From: Strigamia acuminata
Lineage: Eukaryota > Arthropoda > Chilopoda > Geophilomorpha > Linotaeniidae
NCBI GenBank assembly: GCA_949358305.1
Contig: OX442317.1
Span: forward strand, 5,584,186-5,648,185
Direction of reading: 5' to 3'
Length of the DNA: 64,000 nt
Under the pieces are notes generated by a model. The model made no database searches. It saw only the letters and a program-made list of their open reading frames with translations, and had not been told where the DNA came from. The position numbers and the translations under genes were made by a program. This document shows, in pieces, positions 10,101-22,931 of the stretch; position 1 is the first letter of the stretch; each line of letters opens with the position of its first letter.

Positions 10101-13100
10101 ATGTCGGAATCGATGAAGAAACACTTCTGCCCGCGTCTGCTGGATTACATCATCATCGTGGGATGTCGCCAACCGACGTTAAGTCACGCGGTTCAGTCGC
10201 CCGAGATGCTGCGTCGTTACCCGCTCGATGATCACAAAGATTTCCTTTTACCGCCTGACGTCGTATATTTTTGCCAACCCGAAGGATGCATCTCGGTCGG
10301 GCCTAGGAAATCGGGGTTGCGTGAAGCGAATTCGTTCGCGTTCACGCTCACCGAGAAGGACTCGGGTAGAATGCGCTACGGAATCTGCGTCAACTTCTAT
10401 CGGCCGGTCGAAAGACGAATTCGGACCCGCGAGAAGAAGAGGAAAGGTATCCGCGCGCAGAATTCGTTGGAACGAAGTTCGGATTCGGCTTTTAGCGAAC
10501 AAACGAGGAGTTTGCCGTTGACCGACTCGGAGCCGGGCTCCAAATCGCCGTCGCCGTCGCCGCACGCGCGACGGTGCCAAAGGATTAAGAATTTATCTTT
10601 AACGTCGATATGTATTCTCACTCATCATCCATTCTTTTCGACATTTCGCGAGTGCCTATTCATTTTACGACGGCTCATTGAGATGAGCAACGAACGACAC
10701 ACTCAGCACCGTCATGGCGGCTCCAAAATGGCAGGAGGGTAAATAAATATTTATTTCATTTAATTTAATTTATAATAAATGCTCTCAGTCAGCGCCGGAT
10801 GCTAATTGAACGCGGTATCTTTTACAACGTGGGTCTAAATTGACTAAAACGACTAAATTCAATATCTAGATTGACTAAAACGACTAAATTCAATATCTAG
10901 ATTGACTAAAACGACTAAATTCAATATCTAATTTGACGAAAACGACTAAAATAAATGTCTAAATTGAACCAAACGACTAAATTAAATGTCTAAATTGAAC
11001 CAAACGACTAAATTAAATGTCGAAATTGAACCAAACGACTAAAATAAATGTCGAAATTGAACAAAACGACTAAATTCAATATCCAAATTGACTAAAACAA
11101 CTAAAATAAATGTCTAAATTGAACAAAACGACTAAATTACATGTCTAAATTGAACCAAACGACTAAAATAAATGTCTGAATTGAACAAAACGACTAAAAT
11201 AAATGTCTAAATTGAACAAAACGACTAAAATAAATGTCTAAATTGAACAAAACGACTAAAATAAATGTCTAAATTGAACAAAACGACTAAAATAAATGTC
11301 TAAATTGAACAAAACGACTAAATTCAATATCTAAATTGACTAAAACTATTAAAATAAATGTCTGAATTGAACAAAACGACTAAAATAAATGTCTAAATTG
11401 AACAAAACGGCTAAAATAAATGCTCAGATTGAACGAAATGACTAAAATAAATGTTTAAATTGTCAATTGTCAATATTTTCGTTGCAGTTGCAGAGACACC
11501 GTTTGGAGTCTGTTGACCGGTAAACCGAGCGACGCAACCCCGGCGTCAATGTTGCAAGATGTGCGCGAGATTGAGACGTGGATGTTGCGATTGCTCAGCG
11601 CTCCCGTTCCTGTGCCTGGCAAAACGAGGGTCGAGGTGGAAGTTTTACCCCGTGATCTCCAACCCCCTTTGACCTTTGCACTGCCTGATCACACGCGTTT
11701 CTCGCTCGTCGATTTTCCTCTCCATCTTCCGCTCGAGTTGCTGGGCGTCGACATGTGCCTACAAGTCCTAACGTGTATTCTGCTCGAAAATAAGGCAAAA
11801 CTAATAAAACCTAAACGAAATTCACTCTTAATTCCTCTTTTTTCCCATTTCAAACAGATTATTATGCAATCCCGTGATTACAACGCCCTTTCTATGAGTG
11901 TAATGGCCTTCGTTTCTATGATTTATCCATTAGAGTACATGTTTCCCGTAATACCTCTTCTTCCAACATGCATGACTTCTGCCGAGCAGGTAAATACGTT
12001 TGTTCGTGTGAGAAATATTGTTTTAAAACGATTTTTGTTTCTTGTTTTCAGTTATTATTGGCACCTACCCCATATATCATCGGAGTTGCTGCTAGTTTCC
12101 TCATGTATAAGAAACAATTTTCATTGCCGGACGACGTGTGGCTCGTTGATTTGGATTCGAATAAAATCTTCGCGCCGTCTGCCGCCGAAGAGCTGCCGCC
12201 GTTGCCCGATCCCGAGGGCACGGTGCTGAAAAATCACCTGAAACAAGCTTTGGCCAGCATGAGCATGAGTCCGCAGCCGATCCGCAACCTCGACCGCATT
12301 AACTCCGACTCCGTCGAAGCTTTACGTCAAGAGTTGGACGACCCACACCCTCGATCAACGGGTTTCAACCCTTTCATTTACGGAAACGACGTCGATTCGG
12401 TCGATGTGGCCACCAGAACTGCTATGGTTTTGTTTTTTAAAAAAATTTAATTTAATTTAAATTAAAAATTTAATTTATTTTATTTCAGGTCCGGTTTTTC
12501 AACTCGGCAAACTTATTGGCAAACTTCCAGGAGCACACTCGCACCTTGCGTCTCTACCCAAGACCCGTTGTTGCCTTTCAAATTAGCGGGTTCTTGCGGT
12601 CGCGGCCGCGAGCGACTCCATTTATAAACAAGTTTGCCCGAACACAAGTGAGAGCTCTCGATTAAACGAAAACTATAAAACTCCATAACAATTTCAATTT
12701 CATCTTCACAACTAACACTCGTTGCATGCTCGATCTTAGGCTGTAGAATACTTGGCCGAATGGTCTCTCTGTCCAACTAATGTCGCCTTTTTACGTGTAC
12801 AGACAGGTACTGACTAATTAACTAATGGATTTGTTTTAAAAATCGTGTATAACTTAAATAAATGTGTTTTTTATTTGTGTTTTTAGGTGTTTTTGACCCC
12901 ACATTAATCGGAGACAAAGCCAAATGGTATCGTCACCAACTCGATCCAATTCACTTCTCCGTTTGGGGAGAAAACAGTTGTTTACGGTCTTCGCTCACAC
13001 ACAAACCGGAGGCGGAAACCGCAGCAACGGGTACGGATTAAAATGATTTGAATGCGATTTTTTTTCACGTTTTTATTCATTTAGATGAAAGCGGCAGCGA

Positions 13101-16100
13101 CAGCGACGGTGCAGACAGCACCTCATCATCATACTCTTCACTCAGCGATTTTGTTTCGGATATGGTCAACAGTGATATAAGCGGGGACACCCCAGGGGTG
13201 CACACGGATGAACAATTATCCACCGGACTCGATCATCGAGCCGTGTGTCAGCCGCCCAAAGAGCTGCAAATACCAGGCATGACTGGCGCCACCGACGTGG
13301 GGTCCTCGAGGCCGAGTTCATCGTCGTCGTCCCGCTCGGACGAGTCGAGTCCATCTTTGGGAAACGACATAGAAACTGATGTAATCGAAATTGATGCGAA
13401 AAAGGAAATTTAATTTTTGATAAAAATTTATTTTTTGTAGGACCACGAACTGCCTGTTCCGAACTCGGCTAAACTTGTGCAACAACTATCCACGGAACAG
13501 CCACAAACTCCCCCACCTTGTTCCACTCCTCCGCGTCCTTTCGATCGACGGAGTTCGAGCGTGAGCAGCGAAGGTACTCCCGAGTCCATCCTAAGAAGGC
13601 CGGGATACCCGCTCGTCACTCCGGACTTGAACCCCATAATTCCACCCAAAAAGCCGTCGCCGATCGCGTCGCGGCAAACGAGCATTTCCAGTATTTTGGG
13701 TTCGCAATCTTTTGAATTCAAAAAAATTTTTAAAAAAAATAATTTTTTGTTTAAGGTCGAACGAGCAGCATGAGCCAAGAGCATCAGCCCAGACGACAGT
13801 CGAGCACGGCGTCGCTTCTAGAACAAGTGGCCCAACAAGCGAGGGAAGTTATGGGCAAACAGAGCGGTCATCATCACAGCACCATTCTGGAGCAGGTCGC
13901 TCGCGAGGCGAAAGAAGTGGCCCGCGAGGCCGGCAAAACGATGACCGAAGCGAGCAAAACCGCCGTGGAGGCCGGGAGGACCGCACTTGGCGATGCGAGC
14001 AAACAAGCGAGGGAACAAGCGAAAAAGAAAGGAATCCTCAAAGTAAATGAAACGAAAAGGAAATGAAGTGAAAATTAATTAATTCTAAAATCGTTCGTAT
14101 TAGTCGTTGGGAGAATCGCGGGAAGTGGAATCGAGTGGGAACATTTTCTCGACGCTGAGTAACGAGTTGAATGGGTATGCTGCACACACGACGAGTCTCA
14201 TCTCCGATTTGTTCGGCAAGTCATCGGCCAGCAGCAAGAGCAGCGTGAGCAGCGTGACGAGCGGCGGATCGGGAGCCGGATCGGGAGCCGGATCCGGCAC
14301 GGGGAAAGCGCCGAAGGAAAGGACTCAACCGTTTGGTCCCTTTCCCAAAGGTGGGTTGGGTGAGGCGGCCGATAGTGTGTATCGTTGGGCGAAGTGTATG
14401 GCACCTTCTCCTCTCGCTCGCGGCTCATTTACAGGAAAAAGAGGCCTCGTCGAGAAGTCGACGCTCATCCGACACAGCACTAATAAACAGACGTCCCAGC
14501 ATCGGACGAGCGACGATCGAACTCATCAATCGGATACGAGAGCCGTTTCTACAAGGTCAATTGGGCAAATTCACAATTTTAAAGTTTAAAATTCATTCTT
14601 TTTTCTTTTATTTTCTAGTGAAAATCAACAGTTTCTGAAGGAAACGGTTGCTGTCGTTTTAGAGGGCGAAGGCGTCGGATGGTTGCGTTTAAACCGCGTC
14701 AAGAAGCTGATGGAGGACGAGAGCATGCGCACTTTAGTCGTTAACCAAATGAATAAGACGTTAGATTCGAAAATAGGACCTGATGATCATCTTGATGACG
14801 TGGTTCGTTGTTTCGAATGGAATGAAAAGTGGGCTAAGCGTTGAATGGTGTTTTGTTGTAGTGTCTTAGTCGACCCGTGTGGAAAGGAATGTTGAAGATG
14901 TTGCAAGCCATTACTGCTGGTTTGGAGCAGACGTACGCGAATCACGGCTTGGGCGGAATGGCGACACTCTTTCAGGTTTTGGAGATCGCCCACACGCATT
15001 ATTGGAGCCGCGATTTGACGGAGGACAGCCGGCTGGACGTGTCGGCTGCCAGCACAACGCCATTGTCACAAGCGAGCAGTCCGTTCGGGAGCGGCGAGAA
15101 TCTGTTCCGGCAAATGCACGAATCCGCAATAGGCCAGAGTTATCACGAAGATCATCACAGTCCACTCGAAGTTCCTCAATTAGCATCGCCCAATTTGACT
15201 CTCGATAAACTTCACCTGAGCGACGACAGTCGGCGACACAGCCACGACATCACGAGTAGTGGTCAGTTGCGTTGCTCGAGGGAAATTTGGATATTTTCAT
15301 TTTGATTTTGGATTGTAGGTTGCAGCCCGTTGGTCGTGGAACCGCCGGACGACGCGAGCGGCCACAGCGAAGGCAGTGGCGACCTGTTGGACATTCTGAA
15401 CATCAAACGCCAATTACTGTTTAACAAATTGAGCAGTCTGGACTCGGAGGTGATTTGCTTTTGCTTGTCATTTTGACACGGCATGCGGTGTGCTCATTTC
15501 GTCACGTGCGTTTGACTGTCGTTCGTTGCTCGTAGGTGTCCGATGCATGCGGCGGAAACAATTCCCTGTTGGGCAGTGGCGAGGAGAGCAGCGGAGCGCC
15601 GAGCTGCAGCGCCAGCGATGCCGGCAGCGTGATCACCAACCCCATTTTCTACCGTTCACGCATCAGTCACCAGTCGATCCGATCCACCGTCTCCGATAGC
15701 GAAGTCGAGACGTCCAACGTGAGTCGGCGTGCGCTGTTTCCCGCTTGATTTTTGCATGTCCCCGTCGATGCTTCGGTGTTGAACGCTTCGAATCGCGATA
15801 GTTAGATTGATTTTTTGTTTTTTAAATTTTCTTTTTAGTTCCCACGGCAGCAAAAACGGGGCCCGAGTGTTTGGAGCAGCAAAAGTAGTTTGAGCACGGG
15901 TTTCCGTTACCACGGCGGAAACATGATAAACACGAGCACGACGCCGAGTCCCGACACGGGACGCACTTATTTGTTCGAGGGGCTCGTGGGCAAGGACAGG
16001 AGTTCGTTGTGGGACCAGATGCAGTTGTGGGAGGACGCGTTTTTGGACGCGGTGGCGCAGGAGCGCGACACGATCGGGATGGATCAAGGACCGGGAGAGA

Positions 16101-17444
16101 TGATGGAACGGTACAATTCGCTGAGCGATATGGATAAGAAGAGGTTGGAACACGACGAAGATAGATTGCTGTCCACTCTGTTGTACAACGTGGTCGCGTG
16201 CATGGTCATGATCAACGTCAACAAGCTGGAGATTAAGAGGAAAGTGAGAAGACTCGTCGGCAAATCGCACATCGGATTGGTTTACAGCCAGGAAGTGAAC
16301 GAGTTGCTCGACCAAATCAACAATTTGGTTGGTTTACGATAGAAAATTGAATTAAAATCCAAATTAAATAACTTTTTGTCGACATTTCAGCACGGAAACG
16401 ACATCGATTTGAGACCACTACCGAGTCGACAAATGAACCGCCATTCGTTCAGTGTCCACTCGGGCGTCGACGCATCTGGGGACATGCTGTTTATGGAGGT
16501 GACATTGAAATTTAATTGTTTTTTTTTTTAAATTAATTTTGATTTTAGGTTCGAGACGACGGGCTTATTTTGCGGAGCGTGAACGGTACGATCGTGGAAC
16601 GATGGTGGTACGAGAGAGTGGTGAATATTTCATACAGCCCGAAGAACAAAGTGCTGTGTTTGTGGAGGAGAAACGGGGGACAAACGCAGCTGCATAAATA
16701 TTACACGAAAAAATGTAAGGATCTCTACTACTGCATTAAACATTCGATGGAACGTGCTGCCGCGCGGGTGAACGGCGCATTGCCAGGTGAGATGTGCTTT
16801 AATTGAGGTTGCGTCGGGTGTGAACGGTTAATGTGGCATTGATTGATAGGTGCAGAACTGGGAGGTGAATTTCCAGTCCAGGACATGCGTACGGGTGAAG
16901 GTGGACTTTTACAAGTGTGTATGGAAGGCGTCGGACTACTCTTTGCCAATCGGAAGGTAAAGGATTTTGTGCAATTTTTGTGCAAATTTGTCAGTTTTAT
17001 ATTACGTAATTGTTAAATTGTTAAATTATTTAGGGATTGATTGGTAGTTTGGGGGTCAAGTTCCTCGTTTGACTGCGGAAGGCGGGAATTCGTTCTAATC
17101 TGCGACTGCGCAGTTTTATATTTTTTTTTTCTTACGTGGATTAGAATTTTGCCTTTTTTTTTTTTTTTAAATATATACATTTTTATATATTTTATTTGTT
17201 TATTTGTTTTAATTTATATGTTTGTTTTATTTAGTTTTTATTTTTTTTTGTTATTTTTTTCTTCCGGTGGTCATTTTTCGCTGCACCAAATGAATTGCTT
17301 TCTCTGTGTGTGGAATGGAATTTTTTTCTTATTATGATGTTTATTATTTATTATTTATTATTATTATTATTATTTTGTATATTTTTATTCAATTTTTTTT
17401 TTTTTTTTTAAACTTTTTTTTTTTTATTTTTTGTTTTCATTCAT

Positions 17445-17483
<39 letters not shown>

Positions 17484-19047
17484 TTTTTTGTTATTTTTTG
17501 GATGCTTGCAAGGACCTTCTCAAAAATAACTTGAAACTAAATATTTTCTCAAACTGCTTGACCAATTTTGATGAGTGGATTATTTTTAACCCTTCTTTGC
17601 CACATTTTCTCATCTGCTGCTATGTTTGTATTGGTGGGTGTTTTTTTAGTTCTCTTTTTTCATGCACATATATATATATATATAGGTACAAAATATTTTT
17701 TTTATATATATAATTATTTTTAAAATTTTTAAAATTTGAATTTAATTTCTCGGAACTATAATTTAAAATACAATTTTTCTCTCGCATGCCTTTTTCATTC
17801 TCAAAACAAATACAAATATATATATATATATGAAATCTACTTTTTTCTTCCTGTTTTGTTCCTCCTGGTGGCCAAGCAAGGAACTTTTGAGATGGTCCTT
17901 AAAAAGCCACACAACAGTTGGGAGAGCAAACTTTGATTTACTCATTTTTTTCACAGTGACAACTTACTAATAATAATAATAATAATTAATAATTCAAAAT
18001 AATAATAATAATAAATAAATCTCATTGAAAAAAAAAGATAAAAATTAAAAAAAGTGAATCTACAAATATCTTTTTTATTCCCTTGTTCCTATTTTCTCTT
18101 TTTTTTCTTTTTATTTTGTTTCTTCTCACACGCTTCCCGTTACTGCTCCAGGACTTCGAGGTATAATAATATTAGTACCTACATTGTATATTAGTAAGTG
18201 TGGTCGGGTACCATTGTCTGATGGGGCACTGCGCATGTGTCTGCCGTTCAATCCCCACGGCGACCATCTCCAAAGTTAATTCCGCATGATTTGTAACCGC
18301 TTTTGTGCATGTTGTGCATGTTTAGTGCTCGTTAGTCTGCACGCGCCATTGTAAACTCGTATTAAACTAACTATTTTTGCTTTAGTTGAGTTTAAGGGTA
18401 TGATGAGTACACACTTTGATAAAAACACAAATTGTAAATATCAATATTAACCAAAATATTCCCGTAGAGTACTGTAGTTGTGTGATATAGTAGCGTATAT
18501 TGTCACTTTGTTATCGTTCCTTTATAATGAGCTTCGTGACGTTATTTCACGCCCATTCCCCACTCACTATATCGATTTTTTTCATTTTCTGTCGTCTCGG
18601 TTGATCGATTTAATCTCCTCTTTTCTTTTCTCTCTCTCTTCGATGTAGTTTTTCGTACGGCTCGATCACATTAAGAAGTGTTTCACGCAAAAAGGAGGGA
18701 TTTTTGTGCTCGAGGAATTTAGTAAGACATTTTTTTTTTTATTCTAGTACAGTTGTGAATTCACAAGTGTACTGGGATCGTGTTTTTTCCTCTAGTATTT
18801 ATTTTTTGTCGTTATTAGATCCGAAAACTCGACAAATGATACAACGGAAATACAAATCCAGCATGGTAAAAAATAAAAATAAAAATAAAATAATTTAAAA
18901 ATTGATAATAATTCGTTTTAGGCTGACCAAATTTGCTATGCAGTTTTGTGTGTTTTCTCGTACGTCGCTGCAGGTTCCGGGCAGCAACGGCGACCCGAAG
19001 GTACCCAAGCTCAGGCCATTGATAGTACAGAGGCCAGTCGCAAGTGA
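10101..19047 (+). CDS. MADD: MAP kinase-activating death domain protein / Rab3 GEF
   Basis: Large DENN-domain guanine nucleotide exchange factor for Rab3/Rab27, acting on synaptic and secretory vesicles. The first coding exon (10101-10739) holds the u-DENN region ([39 protein letters not shown]). Exons from 11489 and 11858 carry the core DENN ([42 protein letters not shown]), and 12060-12426 continues it ([25 protein letters not shown]). A Ser-rich linker follows (13085-14570), then the conserved C-terminal blocks [31 protein letters not shown] and LCLWRRNG, ending with an exon reading [17 protein letters not shown] and stop at 19045-19047. The order matches animal MADD end to end. A 63-nt segment at 11795-11857 behaves as a GC-AG intron or in-frame insertion. 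Introns contain a minisatellite and AT-rich filler. It converges on the IMMP1L homologue. Confidence 0.95.
10835..11462 (+). repeat. 31-bp minisatellite in MADD intron 1
   Basis: About twenty imperfect copies of a 31-bp unit (core AATTGAACAAAACGACTAAA followed by ATAAATGTCT) fill most of the intron between 10740 and 11488. Left-hand units use AATTGACTAAAACG and ATTCAATATCTAG variants and right-hand units are more uniform, suggesting successive expansion. Confidence 0.9.
16964..18648 (+). other. Long AT-rich MADD intron
   Basis: Lies between the exon ending NRK (about 16957) and the exon starting [11 protein letters not shown] (18649). Most is T-rich filler with a (TTTA)n tract near 17440-17488 and TA tracts. 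A GC-richer island at about 18150-18360 stands out; I see no coding exon in it. Confidence 0.5.
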
Positions 19048-19451
19048 ATTCCCATTTTGTGTTAAAACTTATCCTTATTTCCGTCTGTGGTTTGCAATAA
19101 GATGGGATTCGTTTCTAGCAATATACCAAAAACTCGCGACCCTAATGTCGTCATGTGTAAATATTTTTTTGTGGACAGAGTTTATAGAAATAAATAAAAA
19201 CTAAAAAATGATTGTAAACAAGTCGTCATCTCATTTCCCGAAAACGAAACAAAAACAAACTAGAAAAAAACGGCAACCATTTATTTTGACTGAAATATAT
19301 ACAGGAAAAGAATGAAAACGTGATCAAGAAGAGAAAATCATTACTCTTTACGGCGAAGAGTCTGCGCGTTATTAAAAGGCCATATCTAGTAAATTTTGAG
19401 AAAGAAAATACAAAAATTTCACCGCAAATGATATTTTGTCTTGCTCTTTAT

Positions 19452-20095
19452 TCAGTTTATATACGGAACCTTGAACATCGCCTTGCCGCGAATTAACGCG
19501 AGTGGTACGGCGCCGTATACGCGACTGTCCGTCGAATTCGTCTTATTGTCGCCCTCTAACCACACGTGACCGCGCGGCACGTAGGATGTCGTCTATAAAC
19601 ACAAATAAAACGGTCAGACCGGTTGCTAATAACGAGATACGACTGAAACGTAACCAGGTGCGTTTGAATCCTGTCTCCGGGGACGCCAACAACTCGTTTG
19701 CAGATGAAATGGTGAGGATTGCTCGGCGATCGGGCGACAATGACGTCACCGCTAAAAAAATATACATTTTTGTTATTTATAATTTTATTATTCAAAGTCC
19801 ATTGCGACGCTCGAACCGGTTCACTTTTTGGAAAATAGTCGTGAGGTGTTCGGTCAAGAGGATGTCTCGCGAGTAGATGGTCGGTTCCATCGAGGGACCG
19901 GAACACTTTAAAAACAAATTAGTTGGGTGGTATTTTGTAATGTGATTGCAATTATAATTGTTCGCTTACAACTACAAAATCACCGACGAATTCCAGTCCG
20001 CAGTGCGCAATACATCCGTATTGAACCATGTACACCACCACCGCGCCGGCTTTGATTGCAAAATTGTTTAATAATTTGAATAGGTTAGCTGCCAT
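19452..20095 (-). CDS. IMMP1L: Mitochondrial inner membrane protease subunit 1
   Basis: S26-family signal peptidase of the mitochondrial inner membrane that removes bipartite presequences from intermembrane-space proteins. The minus-strand exons read [17 protein letters not shown]... then [10 protein letters not shown] with the catalytic serine, an exon with GDVIVARSP and [10 protein letters not shown] (general-base lysine), and a last exon with [12 protein letters not shown] and stop at 19454-19452. The junction before GDVIV works with a donor inside AACCG|GTTCGA, giving VNRGDVIV as in relatives. The length, around 160 residues, is normal. The AATAAA follows the stop directly; the gene is tail-to-tail with MADD and head-to-head with calumenin (about 450 bp between starts). 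Confidence 0.93.
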
Positions 20096-20547
20096 TTTAA
20101 ATTTTTTTGGGTTTTTTTTTTACGGTTCGTGCTTAAAGCACAAGCAAATGTTATTTCAGATAAATTTTTCCAACCACGAAAGCGCAACAATAATTCACCA
20201 AAAATCTAGGGGGTCGCCATTTTGCGAGCGCACGGTTTGCCGGGAAATGAAGCGGACCAATCGCGGAGGACAATAGGGTGTTTGTTTTTGTTTTTGACAC
20301 GCAGGCAGTAGCGGATTGGTTGTTCAGCTCACACGTTGTAATCGGTTTTCTAATTGGTTGGAATGTGATGAGTTGGTCAAAAATTGAAGGAATAAGTGAA
20401 GAAAGTCAAAATTCATCTTGGATGGAGAGGAGAACTTTGTAAAATTTCACGTGCTTCCAACCGAAAAGAATTGAAACACACCGTGAGTATATCTCGTCCG
20501 ATTCACGGATTTTCGCTTCTTCTAAACTTTCACTTTTTTTTCCATAG
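20096..20547. promoter_or_regulatory. Bidirectional promoter, IMMP1L / calumenin
   Basis: About 450 bp between the divergent starts. The calumenin leader is spliced: a donor CACACC|GTGAGT near 20482 and an acceptor TCCATAG that abuts the ATG at 20548. A CCAAT-like ACCAATC lies near 20256, and GATTGG (inverse CCAAT) near 20314. Confidence 0.45.
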
Positions 20548-21900
20548 ATGGAACGAAAATTTTTTTCATTACTAATGGTAGTTGGTCTTCTTCTATTTAT
20601 GGCAGTGGGTTTAGCCATTCCAAAACCCGATGACCAAAGCAATAGAATTGTAGATAAAGTGAGTACGATAAAGAAAAAATTAAAAAAAAATTAATTTTAT
20701 CATTGAAATCGAGTTTTTTTTCTCTTAAATTAAGTTAATGAATACGATTGGCCTAGATTTTTAAATTAAATTACAATACTCTTTGGATTTCAGCCTTTAA
20801 GTACTGAAAAACATTATGGCGGGGATGAAGAACACAACACCGATTACGACCACGAAGCGTTTTTAGGGGAACAGGAAGCGAAAACATTTGACCAGTTGTC
20901 GCCGGAAGAGAGCAAAGAACGACTCGGGTAATGAGAATTAAAAAACGAAAAAATTTAATTTTTTACAATTTTTTTAATTATAGGAAAATTGCTGATAAAA
21001 TTGATAAAAACGAAGACGGAGAAATCACATTGGAGGAGTTGAAGGAATGGATCAAATACACTCAAATGAGGTACATCAGGGAGGATGTGGACCGACAGTG
21101 GAATGCGCACAACTCGGAAGGGAAAGAAAAAATCACTTGGGAAGAATACAAGAAATCGACTTACGGGTTCATGGACGGTGAGTGAAAAATGTGGCAATTT
21201 TGCATTAGATCGGCGCAAACTAATTCCATTTAATTCTCCAGATATCGACGAATCAAACATGCAACAAGACGACGGCACGTACAGTTATAAGGACATGTTA
21301 AGAAGAGATAGTCGACGGTGGGGTCTCGCGGATAAAAACACCGATGGCGCTTTAGATAAAGAAGAATTTCTCAATTTTCTTCACCCCGAAGAAGCGGAAC
21401 ACATGCGAGATGTGGTCATAATTGTGAGTTGTTATAAACATCGCTAGAAATGGTTAAACTAAGCCTAATTTGATTTTTTTCAGGAAACTATGGAAGATAT
21501 TGATAAAGATAAGGACGAAAAAATTTCTTTGGATGAATACATCGGTAAGAAATTAATAGTAATAAAAAATGTGACGATTAATCGAGTATTTCTAGGCGAC
21601 ATGTACAGGGGGAACCCCGGCGAGGAGGAACCCGATTGGGTGAAGAACGAACGGGAACAGTTCGGTCAATTCCGCGACAAAAATGGCGACGGATGGATGG
21701 ATAAGGAGGAGGTGAAAATGTGGATCGTGCCGCCCGATTACGACCACGCGGAAGCCGAAGCTAAACACCTGATATTCGAATCCGACTCGAACCAGGACAA
21801 AAAATTAACCAAACAGGAGATTTTAGACAAATACGACTTATTTGTCGGCAGCCAAGCCACCGACTTTGGAGAAGCTCTCGGCCGACACGACGAATTCTGA
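20548..21900 (+). CDS. CALU: Calumenin (CREC family EF-hand protein)
   Basis: Calcium-binding chaperone of the ER/secretory lumen. Six exons (20548-20658, 20794-20927, 20984-21177, 21242-21423, 21484-21544, 21596-21900) join in phase to 328 residues, close to the ~315 of calumenin. An N-terminal signal peptide (residues 1-23, hydrophobic [16 protein letters not shown]) is followed by EF-hand loops including [48 protein letters not shown] and [12 protein letters not shown]. The C-terminus is HDEF, the same ER-retention-type tetrapeptide as vertebrate calumenin. The start codon sits exactly at a splice acceptor, so the leader is entirely in a separate exon. Reticulocalbin is the alternative, but HDEF favours calumenin. 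Confidence 0.95.
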
Positions 21901-22185
21901 TTACAGAGTGCAATTATATTAAATAAATAAAAAAAAAAAAATTATATACTCACACAAAACATACAAAAATTGCATTTCGTATTGTTTCTTTCCTTTGTTT
22001 CTACTTAAAATTACCGTGTGACATTTTTATATCTACAAATGTATTTTTTTGTAGTGACATTTTATTTATAGAGATATTATTTTGAAAATTAAAAAGATTG
22101 ACGCTTTTTTTAATTACATGCTTTGTACAGTGTTAATAATATAAAGACAAATCGGGTTTTAGTCGGCGCAGGAAGAGCGAGGACG
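21901..22185. other. Tail-to-tail intergenic region
   Basis: Short AT-rich spacer between the calumenin stop and the FGFR1OP2 stop. It holds AATAAATAAA just after the calumenin stop (21922). No gene seen. Confidence 0.6.
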
Positions 22186-22931
22186 TCAGGAAGGATCGGT
22201 TTGAGACAGTCCATCAATCGTTTCCGGCCCGTCGAGTTTCTGCATCTGCGATCCGGCCTTGCAACTGATCTCCAACAACTCTCGCAAACACTTGTTCTCC
22301 GTGTTCAGACGCACCAAACGCTCGTTCTCCTTGGCTATCTCGATGTCGTCGATGCGGATGGATTTAGCCATGATGGCAGCCATCTCGCAAACCTGGTCGA
22401 TGCGTTCCTGGAGCATCTTGACGGACGGAAACCAAATATAGTTTATGGTGCGGCTTGTAACAATATATTTACCTTTGGGTTCTCCATCGCGACTAACGAT
22501 TGCTCGGCCTTGCTGGCTTCGAGCAACTTGACAATATGTTGACGATACTTGGTCATGATAAGTTCCAGAGCTGATTGATGCTCTTCCAGGAGACCGCGCA
22601 ACTCCTTGTTCTCTTGTTGCAGCGCTCTCAAGTGCCTGTTTTCGTGTTGGATGCCGAGAACCAGAGCGGATCGAGGTCGTTGTCCCGCCACGGTGTTTAG
22701 TTCTACTATGTCTTCCTGGTACTGTGTATTGGAAAGATTTGGGAATAAAAAATTTTTTTTAAGTAGTTATTTGGAGTTTTTGAGGTTTGTTTGGACCTGT
22801 TTCATCGCATCGACTTGTTTGTGCAGTGCTTGCGCTTCTGATATGAGGTTGTCAGCTGCTGAGTCGTGGTCTCTTAGACGACCCACTAGTCGTTTCGCAT
22901 CTGATAGGATTTGCTGAACAGTTAGTGACAT
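22186..22931 (-). CDS. FGFR1OP2: FGFR1OP2/SIKE family coiled-coil protein
   Basis: Small coiled-coil protein; the family (vertebrate FGFR1OP2 and SIKE1, fly Fgop2) is a component of STRIPAK phosphatase-kinase complexes that control Hippo and cytoskeletal signalling. Three exons on the minus strand, 22931-22797, 22721-22473 and 22416-22186, join in phase 0 to 204 residues. It opens MSLTVQQILSDAKRLVGRLR and includes the block GIQHENRHLRALQQENKEL and MAAIMAKSIRIDDIEIAKEN, with heptad-like Leu spacing through most of the length. The C-terminus ends GLSQTDPS. Length and order fit the family. It shares a ~580-bp head-to-head region with SAM50. Confidence 0.93.

Noticed and set aside
10248-10621. 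Minus-strand and other-frame ORFs of about 75-110 codons
   Set aside because: They overlap the strongly conserved first MADD exon and are shadows created by its GC-rich composition.
10835-11462. Possible CRISPR-like array
   Set aside because: Units are contiguous without unique spacers and lie in an animal intron; it is a minisatellite.
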